Assembly: GCA_002067325.1 (NCBI GenBank)
Contig: MVQY01000005.1
Coordinates: forward strand, 1 to 8,457
Origin: Methanobacterium sp. PtaU1.Bin097
GTDB taxonomy: Archaea; Methanobacteriota; Methanobacteria; Methanobacteriales; Methanobacteriaceae
Direction: 5' to 3'
Length of the DNA: 8,457 bases
In this document: in pieces, positions 1 through 5,833 of the stretch
Layout: each line of letters begins with the position of its first letter
How positions within the stretch are numbered: the stretch's first letter is position 1
Made by a program: the position numbers and the translations under genes
Notes under the pieces: model-generated
Told to the model about the DNA's origin: nothing
Database searches by the model: none
Seen by the model: only the letters and a program-made list of their open reading frames with translations

Positions 1-1
1 T

Positions 2-46
2 CGGGGGCATTATCTTAAAAATAAGTATGGGTTAAGAACGGTGTAA
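2..46 (+). CDS. 3' end of an unidentified upstream gene (partial)
   Basis: An open frame enters from the left edge and closes with TAA at 44-46. It encodes only about 14 residues, ending in GHYLKNKYGLRTV. The basic, aromatic-rich tail looks coding, and its stop lies directly before the ATG of the next small ORF, the tight packing seen through the rest of the window. Too little remains to identify a family. Confidence is limited because any short frame at an edge can be open by chance. Confidence 0.4.
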   Translation, partial: RGHYLKNKYGLRTV

Positions 47-199
47 ATGACAACAAACCAGATTAAAGAAGACAGTACACGGCTTTTTAACCATATCGAA
101 GCGTTATTCGCAAGTAACACACCAGTACCGGCGAATGAGGTTAAGCCGTTACTTGAATTGCAGAAACGTTTAAGGGTTTACTTGGAGGCGGTTAAATGA
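47..199 (+). CDS. Small hypothetical protein, 50 aa
   Basis: This ATG-started ORF encodes 50 residues, predicted mostly helical, in two halves separated by a Pro-rich turn (TPVP, residues 25-28). I do not recognise a family. The ATG follows directly on the stop of the upstream frame, and the TGA overlaps the ATG of the next tiny ORF (ATGA at 196-199), as in translationally coupled operon genes. Its ribosome binding site is weak (a GGTG-like stretch near 40-43). It lies just upstream of the CRISPR genes, but nothing in the protein ties it to them. Confidence 0.5.
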   Translation: MTTNQIKEDSTRLFNHIEALFASNTPVPANEVKPLLELQKRLRVYLEAVK

Positions 200-273
200 A
201 ATTATCTGAATTAATATGCAAACACAAAGGCATAGGGGGTTTAAGCTTTGTATCCAACACTTACTATCCATAA
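196..273 (+). CDS. Possible 25-aa leader ORF overlapping csf1
   Basis: A 25-residue frame (begins MKLSELICKHKG) starts at ATG 196 with a good GGAGG at 184-188 and overlaps the start of csf1 at 248 by 26 bases in another frame. It may be a leader peptide coupling translation into csf1, which has only a TTG start. Alternatively it may be the true N-terminus of Csf1, joined by a +1 shift between 245 and 273 (an upstream TAA at 242-244 in the csf1 frame excludes an earlier junction). It may also be meaningless. The strong ribosome binding site is the main support. Confidence 0.25.
   Translation: MKLSELICKHKGIGGLSFVSNTYYP
234..240 (+). promoter_or_regulatory. Ribosome binding site fixing the TTG start of csf1
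   Basis: AGGGGGT lies seven bases before TTG 248. An in-frame TAA at 242-244 rules out any longer csf1 frame, and no in-frame ATG follows before the zinc finger, so this site decides the start. Confidence 0.6.
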
Positions 274-934
274 AATACTTAAACCAACCATAAAGGATGT
301 AGAACCCACAGATGGATACTGTACTGTCTGTGGAGTAAAAATCAAGGAAGGGGTAAATAAAAATAAAGCTTTTAGTGGAAATTTTAATGACTGGAACAGT
401 CTCAAACGTCCAGACCAAACCCATGTTTGCCCGGCGTGCAGGTATTCTTTACAGGAGGGATGGTTACGGAATTACCCATACATTGTAGGGAATAAAATCA
501 TTGTTTACATCTCTAAAGCAATCCCCAAAGCTTTAGAGGGTTTGGAGGTAGAATTCAGAGACCGTAGCAACTTACTTGATGATTTATTTAATATCAATTC
601 CTTAAATGTAGGAACTCCTTTTATCGTCTGTATACCTTCATCTAGAAAACACATGGCATTTAAAGCCAAACTAAACACTGCAAACTGGTTTTATATGATT
701 CAACATGGAGAAGACCGTTTTATATTCAATTCCAAAGAATTAAAACGAGTCAAGGAAATTTTACAGAAAATGTATAGTGAAGGTTTTAGCAAAGCAGAAC
801 TACGCACTGGGGAGTATCAACCACATAAACCAATTAGATATGGATTAAAAGAATTTTTAAAAGATAGTAAGGAATTAGAACAGTATAGGGGGCATAAAGT
901 GTTTGACCTGCTCATAGACTTGTTATATAACTAA
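248..934 (+). CDS. csf1: Type IV CRISPR large subunit Csf1 (Cas8-like)
   Basis: This 228-residue protein fits Csf1, the small zinc-finger large subunit of type IV CRISPR effector complexes, which replaces the Cas8 of other class 1 systems. A four-cysteine zinc finger is visible: C25-x2-C28 in CTVCG and C61-x2-C64 in CPAC. Between them lies an F-x-DW segment (residues 46-49, FNDW), an arrangement I associate with Csf1. The rest is a mixed alpha/beta domain with a basic C-terminal helical part. Length is normal for the family. It is the first gene of a run in the order csf1-cas11-csf2-csf3, which strongly supports the call. In known type IV complexes this subunit sits at the 5' end of the crRNA; that role here is inferred. 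Translation starts at TTG 248. No nuclease motif is seen. Confidence 0.8.
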   Translation: MYPTLTIHKILKPTIKDVEPTDGYCTVCGVKIKEGVNKNKAFSGNFNDWNSLKRPDQTHVCPACRYSLQEGWLRNYPYIVGNKIIVYISKAIPKALEGLEVEFRDRSNLLDDLFNINSLNVGTPFIVCIPSSRKHMAFKAKLNTANWFYMIQHGEDRFIFNSKELKRVKEILQKMYSEGFSKAELRTGEYQPHKPIRYGLKEFLKDSKELEQYRGHKVFDLLIDLLYN

Positions 935-958
935 AGAAAAAGATGAGGTGAAAAAGAA

Positions 959-1378
959 ATGTCCGAAATAGATATTGAAAAATTGTTAAATGAATCCTGT
1001 GAATTCAAACAGGATGAACCACTCCTGGAGGAGGCAGCAGCCCATACAGTCGAAGCAGTATGGAGTGGAATAAATTTTGAGGGAATGCAACCACGGAGAT
1101 TGCAAAACATCTACAAAGAATACGGAAATAAACTGAAAAACGCAGCATACACCAATACCTATAGTGAGTTCATAACAAACCTAACAGAAGCGTTAGGGGT
1201 TGAATCACTCCCCAAAATCCAGAACAGACTAATATCCAGCATAGAAGAAGAATTAGTTAAACGTAAACTACAAAACGATTTCTTAGAATACATTGTTGAA
1301 AATTACAGGACCCTTGTAATTAAGTTCAGGGCTAAAAAGGATTCTGTGGAGGATGAAAAACAATGCAAACCAGTGTAG
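959..1378 (+). CDS. Putative Cas11 small subunit of the type IV complex
   Basis: This 139-residue protein is predicted almost entirely alpha-helical, with acidic N-terminal and charged C-terminal ends and no enzyme motif. Cas11 small subunits are helical bundles of about this size, and in type IV-B loci a separate cas11 gene lies between csf1 and csf2, exactly the position seen here. The assignment rests on size, helical character and synteny, not on a sequence signature, because Cas11 proteins are poorly conserved. GAGGTGA at 945-951 is a strong ribosome binding site for ATG 959. Its 3' end overlaps csf2 by 16 bases, suggesting coupled translation. Alternatively it is an unrelated virus-specific protein. 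Confidence 0.55.
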   Translation: MSEIDIEKLLNESCEFKQDEPLLEEAAAHTVEAVWSGINFEGMQPRRLQNIYKEYGNKLKNAAYTNTYSEFITNLTEALGVESLPKIQNRLISSIEEELVKRKLQNDFLEYIVENYRTLVIKFRAKKDSVEDEKQCKPV

Positions 1379-2229
1379 AAATATTTGAGGGCCGTGTGGT
1401 GGCAGTGTCAGAAGTCAGCCACATGGGAGAATCTGTGGGGACGGAACAGAAATTTAACCGCAAAAACATAACCTATAAAGGAAAAAACGTCCGTGTACCA
1501 TGCATAAACGCTAACAGCATACGGGGAATACTGCGTAGGAAAGCAAGAGATATCTTCCTCGATGTCATCGGTAGAAAGAGAGAGAATTACGGTGCATATG
1601 TCCAGTATGTTCTTAGCAGTGCAGGGAAACAGGTAAAAGCAAAGATGGCGAAAGAGAAAGGAGTGCAGGGTGATGTTATAGACTATAAATACGAACAACA
1701 TGTCCGTAAAATAATACCATACCTTAGCATGTTCGGTGTTGTAGTAGATCAGCACTTCTTTGAAGGTAGACTATCTGTATCTGACTTAATCCCCTACGCC
1801 TGCCAAACACAGTTCATGACTGGTGTGGAAAGTAACCTCAACGTGAACAGTGTTATAACCGAACGTAGTAACACCACCGTTGACGATAGCCTCGTTGAAG
1901 GTGAAAAAGGATTGGGAGAAGGAGATGATATACAAAAACAGCAGATGAGGTATGGACAGGAATTATTAAAAGCAGGTACACTGATGAGGTATAAATTTAA
2001 GTTCCGTCCAGATGCAACCAACCTAGACAAAGGGGCTTTCTGGTCTGCACTAAGACTATTCCTCCAAGACCCCATAGTGGGAGGGAATAACCGTATAGGA
2101 TGTGGAGAACTCCATTTTCTGGATTTAAAAGTGAATGACCAGTTAGCTGATGAGTACGAAAAATATCTACATGAAACTAAGGATAAGGCACTGAGTTACT
2201 TGGATGATTTGAACAGGCGTTGGGGGTAA
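1363..2229 (+). CDS. csf2: Type IV CRISPR backbone subunit Csf2 (Cas7 family)
   Basis: This 288-residue protein matches Csf2, the Cas7-type RRM-fold protein that forms the crRNA-binding backbone filament of type IV effectors. Diagnostic features are an N-terminal strand leading to SHMGE (residues 19-23, where Csf2 proteins have an HHGGE-like segment), then INANSIRGILRR (48-59), the Cas7 Sx-IRG-LRR element, a LSMFG segment, and a C-terminal glycine-rich GGNNRIGCGEL (240-250). Length is normal. The start at ATG 1363 has GGAGGATGA at 1348-1356 and lies within the end of the preceding gene. No Csm3-like catalytic aspartate is assigned, and type IV Cas7 is not known to cut target. It should oligomerise along the crRNA with Csf3 and Cas6 at the ends. 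Confidence 0.85.
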   Translation: MQTSVEIFEGRVVAVSEVSHMGESVGTEQKFNRKNITYKGKNVRVPCINANSIRGILRRKARDIFLDVIGRKRENYGAYVQYVLSSAGKQVKAKMAKEKGVQGDVIDYKYEQHVRKIIPYLSMFGVVVDQHFFEGRLSVSDLIPYACQTQFMTGVESNLNVNSVITERSNTTVDDSLVEGEKGLGEGDDIQKQQMRYGQELLKAGTLMRYKFKFRPDATNLDKGAFWSALRLFLQDPIVGGNNRIGCGELHFLDLKVNDQLADEYEKYLHETKDKALSYLDDLNRRWG

Positions 2230-2235
2230 ATTTTA

Positions 2236-2904
2236 ATGGAATATCTCCCACAACTCCTTGAATACGCTGAAAGCATTAAAGACAAACCCATGTCATCCCT
2301 GCTAATTACTGCGGAGATGGAATCCGAATATATCCCAGATGAACTAGGTAACATACACTTTGACGGCCTACTATCCAAAGCAGTAGTATACAAAATTCCA
2401 TGCAACTTCCAGGAGAAATACCAGTATTTTATACCCCTCCCATTACTCCTTTTAGGCCAACAAAGGCAGTATTACTGTTGTAGTGTTGCCCTACCAGGAG
2501 ATTATGTTAAAGGACGTTTCTATTGGCGTAAAAGGTCAGAATTAAGAGTTCCACAAAAGATTAGAATGGGAGCCGGGGCATATAAAGCCTATAACGTAAG
2601 ACATGATACCATACATACCAATACCCTTAAATTCCTTGCACACGGAATTAAAAAGGAAATAGAAGACTTGTTAGGTTATATTTCTAACGTTGGTAAGAAA
2701 AGGAACTATGGCAAAGGAGAAATACGAAAATGGACGGTTGAACCTATCGACAATCCTCCAGAAGATTGTATAATTCATGACAGCCAGGTTTTGAGACCCA
2801 TACCAGTAACTGAAATTGAATCCACATCTCCACCCATAACAGCGGCTTATTACCCTCCATACTGGCATTACATGAATGAAACAGAGTGTTATGTACCGAT
2901 ATAA
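2236..2904 (+). CDS. csf3: Type IV CRISPR subunit Csf3 (Cas5 family)
   Basis: This 222-residue protein resembles Csf3, the Cas5-type RAMP of type IV effector complexes that caps the crRNA 5' handle. Visible markers are an FDGLLSKAV segment (42-50, compare the LDGLL-A pattern of Csf3), a glycine-rich RAMP loop GKKRNYGKGEIRKW (153-166), an RPIP segment (187-190), and a C-terminal PPYW (207-210) followed by a Cys-x-x-Pro end. Length is typical. It begins six bases after csf2, with GGGGGT at 2222-2227 overlapping the csf2 stop. No catalytic triad is apparent, as expected because a separate cas6 is present. Its neighbours on both sides belong to the same putative operon. Confidence 0.82.
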   Translation: MEYLPQLLEYAESIKDKPMSSLLITAEMESEYIPDELGNIHFDGLLSKAVVYKIPCNFQEKYQYFIPLPLLLLGQQRQYYCCSVALPGDYVKGRFYWRKRSELRVPQKIRMGAGAYKAYNVRHDTIHTNTLKFLAHGIKKEIEDLLGYISNVGKKRNYGKGEIRKWTVEPIDNPPEDCIIHDSQVLRPIPVTEIESTSPPITAAYYPPYWHYMNETECYVPI

Positions 2905-2919
2905 AGGGGTTGATCTGTT

Positions 2920-3525
2920 TTGGTTAAGATCTATGCACAAGGACCCGATGCAATCATGAAGGAAGCGGATCGGATTGTGGTTAATATCCTCCGCAATCCT
3001 GAAGCTAAGATGAAACGGTACCGGAAGCCAGCGATACTTGATAATGGAGGTTTCCAGGGAAAAACCGTTTCTCCTGCTAAGTTGATTGAGGTTACAGAGA
3101 AGTTAAAACCAGAACTGGTTATTGCCCCTGATGTACGGTTTGATCCCAAGCGGACGATGGAGTTACACAAAGAATATGCAGAACTTGCAGACACTAAAAT
3201 CATGGATAAAACCGTAGCAGTATTCAGGCCAAAAATACAGGACATGTACCGGGATTTAAAGGAATATCAACGTTTAGGGTACAGTATAATCAGTAATCCT
3301 ACTGGTGAAAACTATTCAGAAGGATACAGCAAATTCTGGAAGGAAGTAAGGGAAGACTATGGATTTAAAATCCACATCTTAGGAGCACAGGATGGTACCT
3401 ATAACCTTATTAAAGAGTATTATTTTGACAGCATAGACCTAGTTTCACAGGATATACAAGAATTTAAGGATATAAAGCGAAACATTGAAATTGCAGAACT
3501 CAAATACTGGAGGCACCTATTATGA
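2920..3525 (+). CDS. Short tRNA-guanine transglycosylase-like protein (DpdA-like base exchange enzyme)
   Basis: This 201-residue protein has hallmarks of the TGT superfamily, whose members swap guanine for a 7-deazaguanine in tRNA (TGT) or DNA (DpdA). DNGGFQ (41-46) matches the DSGGFQ element holding the TGT active-site aspartate (D41 here). APDV (69-72) gives a second acidic position. HILG (152-155) resembles the late (M)G loop, and YFDSIDLVSQD (168-178) lies where TGTs have the nucleophilic aspartate in a FD-V-P-R context. The CxCxxC...H zinc site of tRNA TGTs is absent and the protein is much shorter, which favours a DpdA-type viral DNA enzyme over a tRNA enzyme. It starts at TTG 2920, with AGGGGTTGAT at 2905-2914 and an in-frame stop at 2911. 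Its TGA overlaps the cas6 ATG (ATGA), so it is embedded in the type IV operon. A queF gene follows cas6. Substrate is inferred. Confidence 0.68.
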   Translation: MVKIYAQGPDAIMKEADRIVVNILRNPEAKMKRYRKPAILDNGGFQGKTVSPAKLIEVTEKLKPELVIAPDVRFDPKRTMELHKEYAELADTKIMDKTVAVFRPKIQDMYRDLKEYQRLGYSIISNPTGENYSEGYSKFWKEVREDYGFKIHILGAQDGTYNLIKEYYFDSIDLVSQDIQEFKDIKRNIEIAELKYWRHLL

Positions 3526-4238
3526 GGATACGTGTCGATCTCCAAGGACAACCAGGTCTTTTTATCCAGTTTAATTATAATCACATCCTTTCAAGTATAA
3601 TCTATAACAAAATCTATGATCTTGACTACGCTGCAGAAATGCATATGAAACACGGATTTAAGTTCTTCACCTTCAGCCAATTCATAATACCAAAAAGAAA
3701 ACAGATTAAAGAGGGTTTCAAATCAATTGACGGACACTTACACTTCTTTATATCCTCACCAGATGAAACCCTTATTAACAACCTTATACGTGGATTAAAC
3801 CGACATCCAGATTTAACATTCCAAGGACAACACTTAAAGATACATAAGGTTAGTCTAGTTCCAAAACCTTACATAAAGGATAAGATGTACTTTAAAACGT
3901 TATCCCCCATCATAGTAAGGACTAAAAAGAATGGTAAGATTTGGGATTTAGCTCCAAGCGATAAACTATTCCATGAAGGCATTAAAAGGAATTTACTCAA
4001 AAAATATAAAGAATTCACAGGCAACAAGGATGTTGATGGAAATATAAATATTGATTTCGATGTGGATAGAACAATCCGTAAACGAATAAAAATCCCTAAA
4101 CCGAATGGAACAACATTTAACAGGGCATACATGACTAGTTTCATGATGGAAGCCGATCATGCACTTCTAAGATTTGCATACGACTGCGGAGTCGGTGAAA
4201 AAAACAGCATGGGCTTTGGAATGGTAATGGTGATATGA
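3522..4238 (+). CDS. cas6: Cas6 CRISPR RNA endoribonuclease
   Basis: This 238-residue protein has the Cas6 layout. It opens with a strand and NYNHILSSIIYNKI (18-31), then HMKHGFKFFTFS (41-52), where H41 sits at the catalytic-histidine position of Cas6 proteins such as P. furiosus Cas6. Two RAMP folds follow, and the end carries the glycine-rich loop GVGEKNSMGFGMV (223-235). Cas6 cleaves precursor CRISPR transcripts within each repeat and often stays on the crRNA 3' handle. ATG 3522 overlaps the stop of the transglycosylase-like gene by four bases. The key histidine and G-loop are intact, so activity is expected. No CRISPR array lies in the window, so its substrate would come from elsewhere in the virus or from a host array. 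It is a conventional Cas6, not recognisably Csf5. Confidence 0.87.
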   Translation: MRIRVDLQGQPGLFIQFNYNHILSSIIYNKIYDLDYAAEMHMKHGFKFFTFSQFIIPKRKQIKEGFKSIDGHLHFFISSPDETLINNLIRGLNRHPDLTFQGQHLKIHKVSLVPKPYIKDKMYFKTLSPIIVRTKKNGKIWDLAPSDKLFHEGIKRNLLKKYKEFTGNKDVDGNINIDFDVDRTIRKRIKIPKPNGTTFNRAYMTSFMMEADHALLRFAYDCGVGEKNSMGFGMVMVI

Positions 4239-4300
4239 AATAGAATGAAAAAGCGATTAAAGAAAAAAGACAGGATTTAATGATATAAAAAGGTGAAACC

Positions 4301-4720
4301 ATGACATTTAAAGAAAAAATTGAAGAGATGAATCATGAAGAATTATTAAAGGTAATTACTGATTCTTATAATAAACAGATGCCACAAATAGCCACAATAC
4401 CTTATATTGGAGTAGTGGAAGAGGCGAAATATGAATTTGACGAATTAACAGCATTATGTCCCATGACAGGACTACCAGACCACTATAAAATCATTATTAC
4501 CATCTCTCCAAACAGCCTGTTGCCTGAATTAAAATCACTTAAAATGTATTATATAGCTTACCGCAACCTTCCTATTGCCCATGAACATCTTTTAAGCAAA
4601 ATCTACACTGAGGTAAAAGAAATAATAGATCCTGAGTACATTGTTGTGGAATTAAATGTTAACATCCGTGGAGGTATTAAAACAATTGTTAGGAAGGATT
4701 CGCGTGAAAATGAATGTTAA
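4301..4720 (+). CDS. queF: NADPH-dependent 7-cyano-7-deazaguanine (preQ0) reductase QueF
   Basis: This 139-residue protein belongs to the single-module (B. subtilis-type) QueF family, which reduces the nitrile of preQ0 to the aminomethyl group of preQ1. The catalytic set is visible: C53 in ALCPMTG and D60 in LPDH (thioimide-forming Cys and its Asp), and HE at 94-95 matching the substrate-binding His-Glu. The QueF motif ELKSLKMYY (76-84) is intact; archaeal QueF-like amidinotransferases of the archaeosine route lack it. YRN (87-89) and RGGI near the end also match. I therefore prefer a true reductase to a QueF-L. Archaeal tRNAs are not known to use preQ1, so a DNA modification role with the DpdA-like protein is the best reading. 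AGGTGA at 4291-4296 precedes ATG 4301. A 62-base gap separates it from cas6. Confidence 0.85.
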   Translation: MTFKEKIEEMNHEELLKVITDSYNKQMPQIATIPYIGVVEEAKYEFDELTALCPMTGLPDHYKIIITISPNSLLPELKSLKMYYIAYRNLPIAHEHLLSKIYTEVKEIIDPEYIVVELNVNIRGGIKTIVRKDSRENEC

Positions 4721-5399
4721 TCGTGAAAAGTTTTATGGGTTAGGGCTTAATGAACTTCCAAAGCTTTTCCTAGATAAATATTTAGATACGGAAGGTGAAA
4801 ATGGAGAAGTTTTAAGTTATGATGAAGCCGAAATCTGGAAAAGGGTGCTAAATTACCGGGTTGCTAAACATCTAAAACCATATGTTATCCTAGAAACCCA
4901 TGCAGGTAAAGGGGTTTCCACAGAGTTATACAGAATGGCACAAATCCTAAATATACTAACTGTTTATTCCAGATCTCTAAAAATTATATCGTGCCATGCC
5001 TGGGAGAAAGAGGTAGAATTAGTACCAGACCAAAGTTGTGACTTAATTGATATCGACCCCTTTGGGCAGCCATATGGGGCAATAGAAGCCACCCTTCCTA
5101 AACTAAAAGACGAAGGGGTGTTAATGGTCAGTAATGGTGAGATGATGAGTGTTGTAAGACATCTAAAGAACACCCAACATTTAAAGACAGATTATTATGG
5201 TAAAACCGCTTGGAAATGGGTAATTGAACAGTATCTACCTTACATTGAAGAAATAACGGGTTTGAAAGTGCAATTTTTCTATGCTTTCCCCACAACAGTT
5301 AGAGTAATTCTTTCTAAACAGGAATTACCCAATGATTTGTTTAGGGGTTGTAAACGGTGGATGTGGTGGCTTGAAAGATATGTGGGGACTACAAAATGA
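4704..5399 (+). CDS. Class I SAM-dependent methyltransferase-like protein, Trm1-related
   Basis: With GTG 4704 as start this is a 231-residue Rossmann-fold protein. LETHAGKG (63-70) looks like the SAM-binding motif I. DIDPFGQP (116-123) is close to the DIDPFGSP catalytic motif IV of the tRNA guanine-N2 methyltransferase Trm1, and is followed by a LPKLKDEGVLMVS strand typical of motif V/VI regions. The N-terminal 50 residues and the Trp-rich C-terminus (MWWLERY) are not recognised. It lacks the C-terminal domain of full Trm1 and is shorter. In this context it may methylate DNA, or a modified base, rather than tRNA; that is inference. AGGAAGG at 4691-4697 supports GTG 4704 (or ATG 4710) over an ATG at 4656 lying deeper in queF. 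It overlaps queF by 17 bases and its stop overlaps the next ATG. Confidence 0.65.
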   Translation: MKMNVNREKFYGLGLNELPKLFLDKYLDTEGENGEVLSYDEAEIWKRVLNYRVAKHLKPYVILETHAGKGVSTELYRMAQILNILTVYSRSLKIISCHAWEKEVELVPDQSCDLIDIDPFGQPYGAIEATLPKLKDEGVLMVSNGEMMSVVRHLKNTQHLKTDYYGKTAWKWVIEQYLPYIEEITGLKVQFFYAFPTTVRVILSKQELPNDLFRGCKRWMWWLERYVGTTK

Positions 5400-5833
5400 T
5401 ATCACAGCAAACTAAGAATGATATCATTCTTAAAATGGAAGCTGCACATAATAAAGTTCTACAAGAAGAATTAAAGGAATTAGAAGTTAATAATGATAAA
5501 CAAATAATTAATTTCTTACAAAAATTTGAAAGAAGATATAACTGCCATCTTAATATTGAAAAATACCACATACTACCACCAACTCTTCTCACTAAAAAAG
5601 ACATGATTTCATTCGCAGTTTGGTATCTTTCACATGTCCAGATAGCAGCTAGCACACGAGATATTGTTAATTATGCTAATGATCATAAGTTGATCAAGAG
5701 AAATCTCCGTTTTGAACCTTCTAGGCTAGGAATAAGAATGGCCCAGTCCGGACTTTTCAGATGGTACCGTAGAACTGGCAATACTGGTGGGGAAAGAGCA
5801 TGGTATCTTAAAGATTATAGTGGGGGGGTCTGA
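5396..5833 (+). CDS. Hypothetical protein with N-terminal helix and C-terminal winged-helix-like domain
   Basis: This 145-residue protein is not assigned to a named family. Residues 5-48 are a charged helix likely to form a coiled coil (KVLQEELKELEV...). Residues 66-140 resemble a winged helix: helices from KKDMISFAVWYL (67-78) and STRDIVNYANDH (86-97), a helix RLGIRMAQSG (110-119), then a two-strand wing around FRWYRRTGNTGGERAWYL (121-138). This suggests DNA binding, possibly as a dimer. ATGA at 5396-5399 couples it to the methyltransferase. A 20-bp perfect palindrome lies within its first codons and could be its own operator. The same reading frame continues past its TGA into a zinc-finger protein, which leaves open readthrough or an ancestral fusion. 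Confidence 0.65.
   Translation: MISQQTKNDIILKMEAAHNKVLQEELKELEVNNDKQIINFLQKFERRYNCHLNIEKYHILPPTLLTKKDMISFAVWYLSHVQIAASTRDIVNYANDHKLIKRNLRFEPSRLGIRMAQSGLFRWYRRTGNTGGERAWYLKDYSGGV
5397..5426. repeat. Two TGATATCA sites 22 bp apart
   Basis: The palindromic octamer TGATATCA occurs at 5397-5404 and again at 5419-5426, 22 bp start to start, about two helical turns. The first copy spans the stop of the methyltransferase gene and the start of the winged-helix gene. The second forms the core of a longer palindrome. The phasing would suit two protein dimers on one DNA face, but the octamer is AT-rich and one pair is weak evidence by itself. Confidence 0.4.
5413..5432. promoter_or_regulatory. Perfect 20-bp palindrome, candidate operator
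   Basis: TAAGAATGATATCATTCTTA is a perfect inverted repeat without a spacer, covering codons 7-12 of the winged-helix-like gene. A perfect 20-bp dyad is unlikely by chance in a window of this size. It could be an operator bound by the gene's own product, a protein binding site of the viral replication or modification machinery, or a coincidence shaped by codons. As RNA it could fold only as a hairpin with a tight or partly opened loop. Confidence 0.45.
5822..5828 (+). promoter_or_regulatory. G-run acting as ribosome binding site for a CTG-started gene
   Basis: Seven consecutive G residues end five bases before CTG 5834 and lie within the last codons of the preceding gene. G-rich Shine-Dalgarno variants with similar spacing precede csf1 (TTG) and csf3 in this window. 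The position argues that translation begins near 5834. A homopolymer of this length is also a possible site of sequence error or slippage. Confidence 0.4.

Noticed and set aside
170..424. Minus-strand ORFs throughout, for example 170-424, 1408-1755, 2931-3245 and 5389-5655
   Set aside because: All lie antisense to convincing + strand genes, lack ribosome binding sites and recognisable motifs, and have the low-complexity hydrophobic or Ser-rich look of shadow frames.
2920..3525. Cellular tRNA-guanine transglycosylase (archaeosine or queuine TGT)
   Set aside because: At 201 residues it is far too short and has no CxCxxC...H zinc site or PUA domain, so a full tRNA enzyme is unlikely.
4239..4300. 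Promoter for queF based on GATATAAAA at 4282-4290
   Set aside because: The TATA-like sequence directly abuts the ribosome binding site at 4291-4296, so transcription would start inside the gene. It is probably just A-rich spacer.
4301..4720. QueF-like archaeosine synthase (QueF-L) instead of QueF
   Set aside because: The ELKSLKMYY segment matches the NADPH-binding QueF motif that QueF-L proteins lack, so the reductase reading is preferred, although not proven.
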